A stretch of DNA of 64,000 nucleotides from Acanthaster planci (Eukaryota; Echinodermata; Asteroidea; Valvatida; Acanthasteridae). The position numbers and the translations under genes were made by a program. Below, in pieces: positions 59,501-64,000 of the stretch. Where the stretch lies: assembly GCF_001949145.1 (NCBI RefSeq), contig NW_019091356.1:2822713-2886712 (forward strand), given 5' to 3'. Positions within the stretch are counted from its first letter, which is position 1, and each line of letters begins with the position of its first letter. The notes below the pieces were generated by a model. It saw only the letters and a program-made list of their open reading frames with translations. It did not search any database and was not told where the DNA came from.

Positions 59501-62500
59501 AAGAAATGGCTTCCGTCTAGGACCCTGTTTGAATGGCGGTAAGCATTGTGTTGGGTTTTGTGACAGAGCAACTGTCACGGAACAGTGGCTCCATAAAATG
59601 ATTGTCCCAGTGCTTACTGCCATTAAAGGGGGCCACTGTGAATAACCAGTGATGGCATTATCGTGGTTACTGGAATTATCTACAGTTACCACACGCAACC
59701 GGGGTCCAAAAGTTGTAACTGGGAAATAACACATTACACCTATGGGAAGCCACTGTACCGACAGTCGCTTGCCACTTCCTATTGGTTTATGTGTAACTCC
59801 AATCCCCAGCCGACTGATTCTAGCAGGGCTGCAACACCTTCTTACATGTTATTTTATTTGGTTATTTACTGGGGGCTAATCGTAATTCCCAGCCATGTGG
59901 CTGAACTACAAAGGACGCAGCTACAACGTCGAGTTGAAGGCATATAAGTGTGCCTTTGTAGCACACAACCCATATATAATAATGGAGCACGACAACAAAT
60001 CATAAAATGTTAACTTTTCAACAGAGGCAGGAATGCTGGAAAAACCCGAAGGAAAACTCTCCTAGTACAAGGAAGAACCAACTAACAATTCCACTCACAC
60101 GTGGCCTGGGGCCGGGAATCAAGCCCAGGTCACAGGTCACACTGTGCCATCAATTCTCAACCGAACTTTCCTCACCTTGGGCGTGGTGGGCCGGGGTGAC
60201 AGGGGGCGGGGAGCTAGGCTGGTTGGCGATGCTCTGGGTCAAGTCACGTAGCAACTCCTCCTTCTCCGTCTTCCGGGCAAAGCAGAGGTCAGTGACCTTG
60301 CCTTGGAAACGCACCAGCAGCTGGGTCAGGTCGTTGTAGAACTGCGAGTGTGCGGAGGCAAGCACAGAAATTTCCATCAGTATGGGTACAAACTTCTCTT
60401 GCACTGGCGGGCAGAGGTGTACGTTCCATAATGGGACGAGGCTTTACGGTTCGACCTATTAACCCCAACCCTCCTCAATCCTCCAAACCCTCTGGTTGGT
60501 TTTGGAGGATTGAGGAAGAATGACTAAATTGTGGGACTGATTGCAAAGGATGCATTGTCTCAAGGGTGTGGGCTAGACCTTGTATTGTTTATGTTCACCC
60601 ACGCATAGATTCATACCTACATTATACATGAAATCCTCCATACTGCCCTGAGATACCATTTGCACTGCATCAACATAATGACAGGAATTGCTGGAGGATT
60701 TTGAAGGATTGAGGTGGTGGGCACCCAACAAATGAGCATATTTAAGAAATGTTGGAGGATTTTAGGATTGACGATAACTGCAATTTTTCGCATGGATAAT
60801 TTGAAGATTTTGAAGGATGGAGGACGGTGTCTAGCAAAAAGGCTACGGAGGTCAGTTCACGTCTGATGCCTGATGGTCTCAACTCCCCCCCCCCACTTTA
60901 AAAATTGTTCTGCCACCGTTGCGCTCCTATTATATACAGCTATACGAATAGACGTGCTTAATGTTGACCAACTGAGGGCGCTATTTTTAGACATGAGACA
61001 GCAACACAACACAAGCATGAGGATGAACTCCAATCTCAAATGCGAGCATTTTGACTTCCATTGTATAGGACATGTTTTTGTTTCTTCTGTTTAATCAGCC
61101 CGCATTCAAACTAACCAGAGAAATAGAGAAGCTGTTTTGGCACGACCTCTTGTTGTCAGCCATGTTTGCAACAAGTCAATACTAGTAACAGGATGAGCAA
61201 TAATAAAGGAATACGTTTTCCACAAGAGACTTCGCTTAAGACTGGACAGCTTGTGGTGACTCGAACACAACACTGGACATCCCCCGTAGCAGTTTGACAA
61301 GCCACAAATTCATCTTAAATTTGCACATGGTCTCTTTTCTAACCTTCGTGCCCTCTGTCAGGTTGGCAGTGAGCTCCATGTAGGCGTCATGGGCAGCTGC
61401 CAGCTTGCGCAAGACGTCCTCACGATTGCTGGCCGAGGTGTCTGACTGCTTCGCCTGGCAAAATTTGGTGTTGGCATCCTGAGAAGGAATGTGTGGAAAA
61501 AAAGATGCTTCAGACATCACTCTGAAGAAAGGGCCACTTGTTTTAACTCTTCAAAGCTCTGGCGAAAGAGACACATGAATATCTCTGCCGAAAGTTGGTG
61601 AGCACGTAAGAAAATCCGTTTTAAGTGTATCTGTCAAGCTTCAAATCAAGTTGAAGGAGAGATTTGTTGATATGGTCAAATACGCTTTGCACTTTACCCC
61701 GTGTCAATTCATGCATTGAGCACAAGTCAATGGAAAAAGAGCATCTTTTGATTGACTGGTCTTGGAACATTTTGAAAGAAGGGCATGTTTGATTTTTCAT
61801 AAAATTGGAGTGAAGATGGCCTCAGCATAAGAACCCTGGAACACTGGTATGTGTGCCCCACATGTGCAGAAAGTGCACTAATTCATGGGAGACTGTTTGC
61901 GCAAGCATCTAGCATCCGAAAAAATGCGCACCAATTTTTGGATCTTACCTGGACATTGTTCAGCAGTATCTCCTGCCGGTGGATGCTGTCTTGGACCTGC
62001 TTGATCAGGGGGGAGAAGATCCGGTCCAGTTCCTGGTTGGAGATGTCTTCCTCATTGATGGCCCCGTCGGCTGCCAAGGCACTCAGGAACTTTTGTGCTG
62101 TGGAGATGAGAGCAACCAACAGATATGAAATTGGCATGAGGCAAGTCTGTCCCGAACCACAGCAGCTCACCAGGCTGGTGTTCACTCCAGTTGCCTTGAT
62201 CAGAACTGAATGAGAATACCCCCCGATGGGTTGAGTCCATCAGAGGATACTCCCCAACTAAAGGCTGGTTCATACTTCAGGCGAATTCGACATCACAAAA
62301 ACTGCAGCAAAATTTCGCTCGAGTTGAAATGTTTTTGACTGGTACAAATTGGCAATGCGAATATTTGATCTGAAACCGCAGTTTCGCTTTCGTTCAGTTT
62401 GGTGCCCCTTATGAAATGATCTAAGTCCCTGAACCCATTCATATTCCTAGGCGAAGAGCAGCAAGCAGGGGTGAAGTGACTTGCCCAATGCCACGACTTT

Positions 62501-63808
62501 ATGGCCAGAAGTTGGATTGGAATCCCGGACCCTCTGATGATGAGTCATGAACCCTTACCACTAGGCCATATCCCTCCAAGAAGTCGGCATAAACAAAGAA
62601 GAACAAATTCCGATCTGGCAAAGGTTCGGAACAGCTTCCTTCATTTTTAGTGGTAGGAACTTGGACAAAAGAAATTTGTGCAATTTGTACAGAAATTGAT
62701 GCACCGTGCATATCCATAATTTCTATATCTTGGATTGAACATAAACATGAAAATTCCCGACTCACACATGTCACTCTTGGTATTCTTGATTTCGGCCTCG
62801 TTGACCTCGCGCTCTGTTTTGATGGCCTCCACTTGTTTCATGAGATCGCGCAACTTTCGGACCTCCGGGCTGTCCTTGAGGGCTGCGGCAGCGCTGGTGG
62901 CAGGCAGGTCGGATCCCATCTCATTCTGCATGCATCATAAACAATACAACCAATTGTGAACTTTGTAGAACCCACATGCTCTAGGAGTAGTCCAGGCTTC
63001 AATTCGAGCTAAAGTCACTGCAAACACTCATGTTTGCAATTATATACTTGTACTTCAGACAAAACATCAAAATAAGTTTCCTCAACTTCTTCTTGAAACA
63101 CAAGCTCTGAAAACCGCAGAAAGAGGTAAGAAAACAACATAATCCAAAACAAAACAAACAAATCAAGACACCCCTCAAAATACAGGAGTAGCCAGGTTGG
63201 CAGAGTATGTTTCCATGCCATATTTTCATCTTTGCGGTCTGGGTTCATTTCCCGGCTCGGTCCACATGTGGATTGGGTTTTCAGTCCCTTCCTGATTCTG
63301 TAGGTTTTGCCCAGAATATTCCTCTGGGGTTTGCCTCCCACCTCTAAAACTGTCACTGCTTCTCACTGTCTCCTCTCCACAGGTTTCTTCAGGTTTGCAA
63401 GCTACAGTGCAAAGGGTGCTTTTGAGGTATCCTGGGTTTATTTACCAAATACACTTAACAAAGATACAATGAGTAAATATAATTAAGTCAGATTTTCCGC
63501 ACACTAAACGGCTTGGCTTTTCCGACTTTTTTAAATCGACGACACAAAATATCGGTTGATAAAAGAAAACTTATTATTTTTCTTACCGGTGACTTAGACA
63601 GGATGCTAATGAATTCCCGGTTGGCCTCGTACTTTTCTCGCACGATACTGTCCGCCTGGATAGCGTTGTTCAGGATTGTCCGGTACTTTGACGCCTCCGC
63701 TCGTAAGGGCGTGGTTAGCTGATCTGATGGGAGGCGGGTCCAGCGCTCCTTGAAGCGCTCTTTCATCTCCTTGTCTGTTTTGCCTTCGTCGTCAAGGAGG
63801 CGTATTGA
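53161..63808 (-). CDS. PDCD6IP: ALIX/PDCD6IP, C-terminal part (V domain second half and proline-rich tail), 5' exons beyond the window
   Basis: Seven exons in transcript order: 63808-63587, 62925-62766, 62097-61949, 61478-61344, 60341-60176, 56991-56935 (or 56994), 53543-53161; phases 0/0, 0/1, 1/0, 0/0, 0/1, 1/1, 1/stop. About 424 residues, matching roughly human 454-868. ALIX bridges ESCRT-I/ESCRT-III and cargo in multivesicular-body sorting, cytokinesis and membrane repair. Matches to family sequence: [57 protein letters not shown] and [18 protein letters not shown]. The phenylalanine starting the fifth exon corresponds to human Phe676, central to LYPxL binding; human Ile683 is Leu here. 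The tail is Pro/Gln/Tyr-rich with PYATPGYP, like the ALG-2 site. PSAP lies near the C terminus rather than after QSIA. The Bro1 domain lies right of 64,000. Confidence 0.93.
56935..56991 (-). CDS. PDCD6IP: ALIX small PRD exon with tandem (NAGNAG) acceptor
   Basis: A 57-nt exon encoding [19 protein letters not shown], phase 1-1, between good sites (acceptor ccagcag, donor CCAG|GTAGAT). The Pro/Gly/Ser composition fits the PRD, and it joins its neighbours in frame. Using the upstream AG instead starts the exon at 56994 and adds one alanine. It is found only from phase and composition, so it may be optional. Confidence 0.62.
57305..57410 (+). mobile_element. tRNA-derived SINE remnant
   Basis: A box-A-like tggttgcgtggtaag (57310-57324) and box-B-like ggcttgagtcccgcc (57356-57370) at tRNA-like spacing, in an ALIX intron. 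Too diverged to be a functional tRNA gene. Confidence 0.5.
60012..60170 (-). mobile_element. tRNA-derived SINE remnant next to an ALIX splice donor
   Basis: On the minus strand a box-B-like gggcttgattcccggcccc (about 60108-60126) is followed by a T-rich tail with ggttttcc-type blocks. The head reaches to within about 10 nt of the donor of exon 60176-60341. Box A is poorly preserved. Confidence 0.5.
60176..60341 (-). CDS. PDCD6IP: ALIX exon: end of V domain and start of PRD
   Basis: Acceptor ccgcacactcgcag, donor CAAG|GTGAGG. It encodes [34 protein letters not shown] and [16 protein letters not shown]. The first codon is the Phe676 equivalent. Human ALIX has PSAP just after QSIARE; here the site reads PSSP. 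Confidence 0.93.
60455..60860 (+). repeat. Dispersed GGAGGATTTTGG repeat, copy B
   Basis: The longer relative of the repeat at 14428-14612. It opens with a hairpin (CCTCAATCCTCCAAACC at 60473-60489 against GGTTTTGGAGGATTGAGG at 60498-60515), carries several ggaggatttt blocks and ends near ctagcaaaaaggctacgg. It lies in an ALIX intron. Confidence 0.6.
61344..61478 (-). CDS. PDCD6IP: ALIX exon: V-domain helix
   Basis: Phase 0-0, acceptor ccttctcag and donor AAG|GTTAGA. It encodes [20 protein letters not shown], then [20 protein letters not shown], aligned to the human helix ending VANLKEGTK. Confidence 0.92.
61949..62097 (-). CDS. PDCD6IP: ALIX exon: V-domain helix
   Basis: Phase 1 in, phase 0 out, donor CAG|GTAAGA. 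It encodes [36 protein letters not shown] and QEILLNNVQ, close to human FLTALAQDGVINEEALS and following residues. Confidence 0.93.
62445..62578 (-). mobile_element. tRNA-derived SINE remnant
   Basis: Minus strand: box A tggcctagtggtaagg (about 62554-62569) and box B tccgggattccaatcc (62514-62529), followed by a tail with gcattgggcaagtcacttca, a block widespread in animal SINE bodies. It lies in an ALIX intron. Confidence 0.6.
62766..62925 (-). CDS. PDCD6IP: ALIX exon: V-domain segment
   Basis: Phase 0 in, phase 1 out at ATGT|GTGAGT. It encodes [18 protein letters not shown] and [20 protein letters not shown]. The acceptor (gatgcatgcag) has a weak pyrimidine tract, but the frame and family alignment support it. 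Confidence 0.87.
63185..63390 (+). mobile_element. tRNA-derived SINE remnant
   Basis: Box A tagccaggttggcagagt (63189-63206) and box B gggttcatttcccgg (63241-63255) at tRNA-like distance, followed by a T/C-rich body (gggttttcagtcccttcctg, cctctggggtttgcctccca). It lies in an ALIX intron. Confidence 0.6.
63587..63808 (-). CDS. PDCD6IP: ALIX exon: V-domain segment (most 5' in window)
   Basis: 74 codons, phase 0-0. It encodes [39 protein letters not shown] and [15 protein letters not shown], matching the human RLLDEEEATDNDL and FKERWQRTPS region. The intron upstream runs past the window end. Confidence 0.93.
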
Positions 63809-64000
63809 CTGAAACCACATTTAAAGAAGAAACCAAATTTCACTCTTGAATTCAAAACTTGTCCTACGCATTCATTAGGTGATGATGATTAAAGTAAGCA
63901 GTACTCACACAAAGTATCACTTTGCTATTGGGCTTTAAAATAATTATGCGATCACTGATCAACTACTTTCAGGTGGGGACTGTTCTGGACAGTTGATCTT

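Larger units (their letters stand above)
53544..60175 (-). other. ALIX PRD introns, little else
   Basis: Apart from the small exon at 56935 and SINE remnants I see no gene in these two large introns. A consensus CRE palindrome TGACGTCA lies at 56005-56012, followed within 10 nt by gtttacat, a forkhead-like site. Confidence 0.45.

Noticed and set aside
57305-63390. Functional tRNA genes at the box A/B matches
   Set aside because: No full cloverleaf can be folded by eye and the tails look like SINE bodies.
1-64000. CRISPR arrays, operons, phage or bacterial elements
   Set aside because: The window is eukaryotic. The only direct repeats are minisatellites, MITEs and SINEs.

Overview
This is eukaryotic (animal) DNA: multi-exon genes with GT/AG introns, long non-coding stretches, MITEs, tRNA-derived SINE remnants and a 459-base assembly gap. 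The proteins (HEXIM, ALIX/PDCD6IP and a TTC3/DZIP3/RNF214-type RING ligase) point to a metazoan. The AT-rich background and frequent acatgtacatgt-like runs fit an invertebrate deuterostome such as an echinoderm, but that assignment is weak and rests on no species marker.

Layout. (1) 1-1.8 kb, plus strand: last coding exon of an unidentified type I membrane protein, with one TM helix and a short tail carrying an NxxY motif. (2) 4.7-24.3 kb, minus strand: a complete large gene. I rebuilt 19 coding exons whose splice phases all agree (7,311 nt, about 2,436 aa). The product has a Pro/Gln-rich N terminus, a winged-helix-like segment, a very long disordered region, coiled coils, Thr-Pro-Glu-Pro-Ser repeats, the family's C-terminal helical segment and a terminal RING-H2 finger. 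(3) 27.8-28.8 kb, plus strand: intronless HEXIM with a TATA box, head-to-head with the ligase gene. (4) 28.8-53.2 kb: about 24 kb with no gene I can support, including the gap at 50,364-50,822. (5) 53.2-63.8 kb, minus strand: the 3' seven coding exons of ALIX/PDCD6IP (second half of the V domain and the proline-rich tail). The Bro1-domain exons lie past the right edge.

Mobile DNA. Three copies of one 563-582 bp MITE with TTAA-type target sites (piggyBac-like) sit in introns of the ligase gene. A foldback element lies in the HEXIM 3' flank. Four tRNA-derived SINE remnants lie in ALIX introns, one repeat family occurs in both large genes, and a decayed tyrosine-recombinase fragment may lie near 5.9-6.1 kb.

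The genes are unrelated housekeeping or regulatory loci (ubiquitin ligation, P-TEFb control, ESCRT/endosomal sorting); nothing suggests a shared pathway. I found no convincing new multi-gene system. The points most worth checking are the large TPR-less ligase with its duplicated short motif, a duplicated splice donor inside its RING finger, the shifted PSAP motif and NAGNAG-spliced small exon of ALIX, and the TTAA MITE family.
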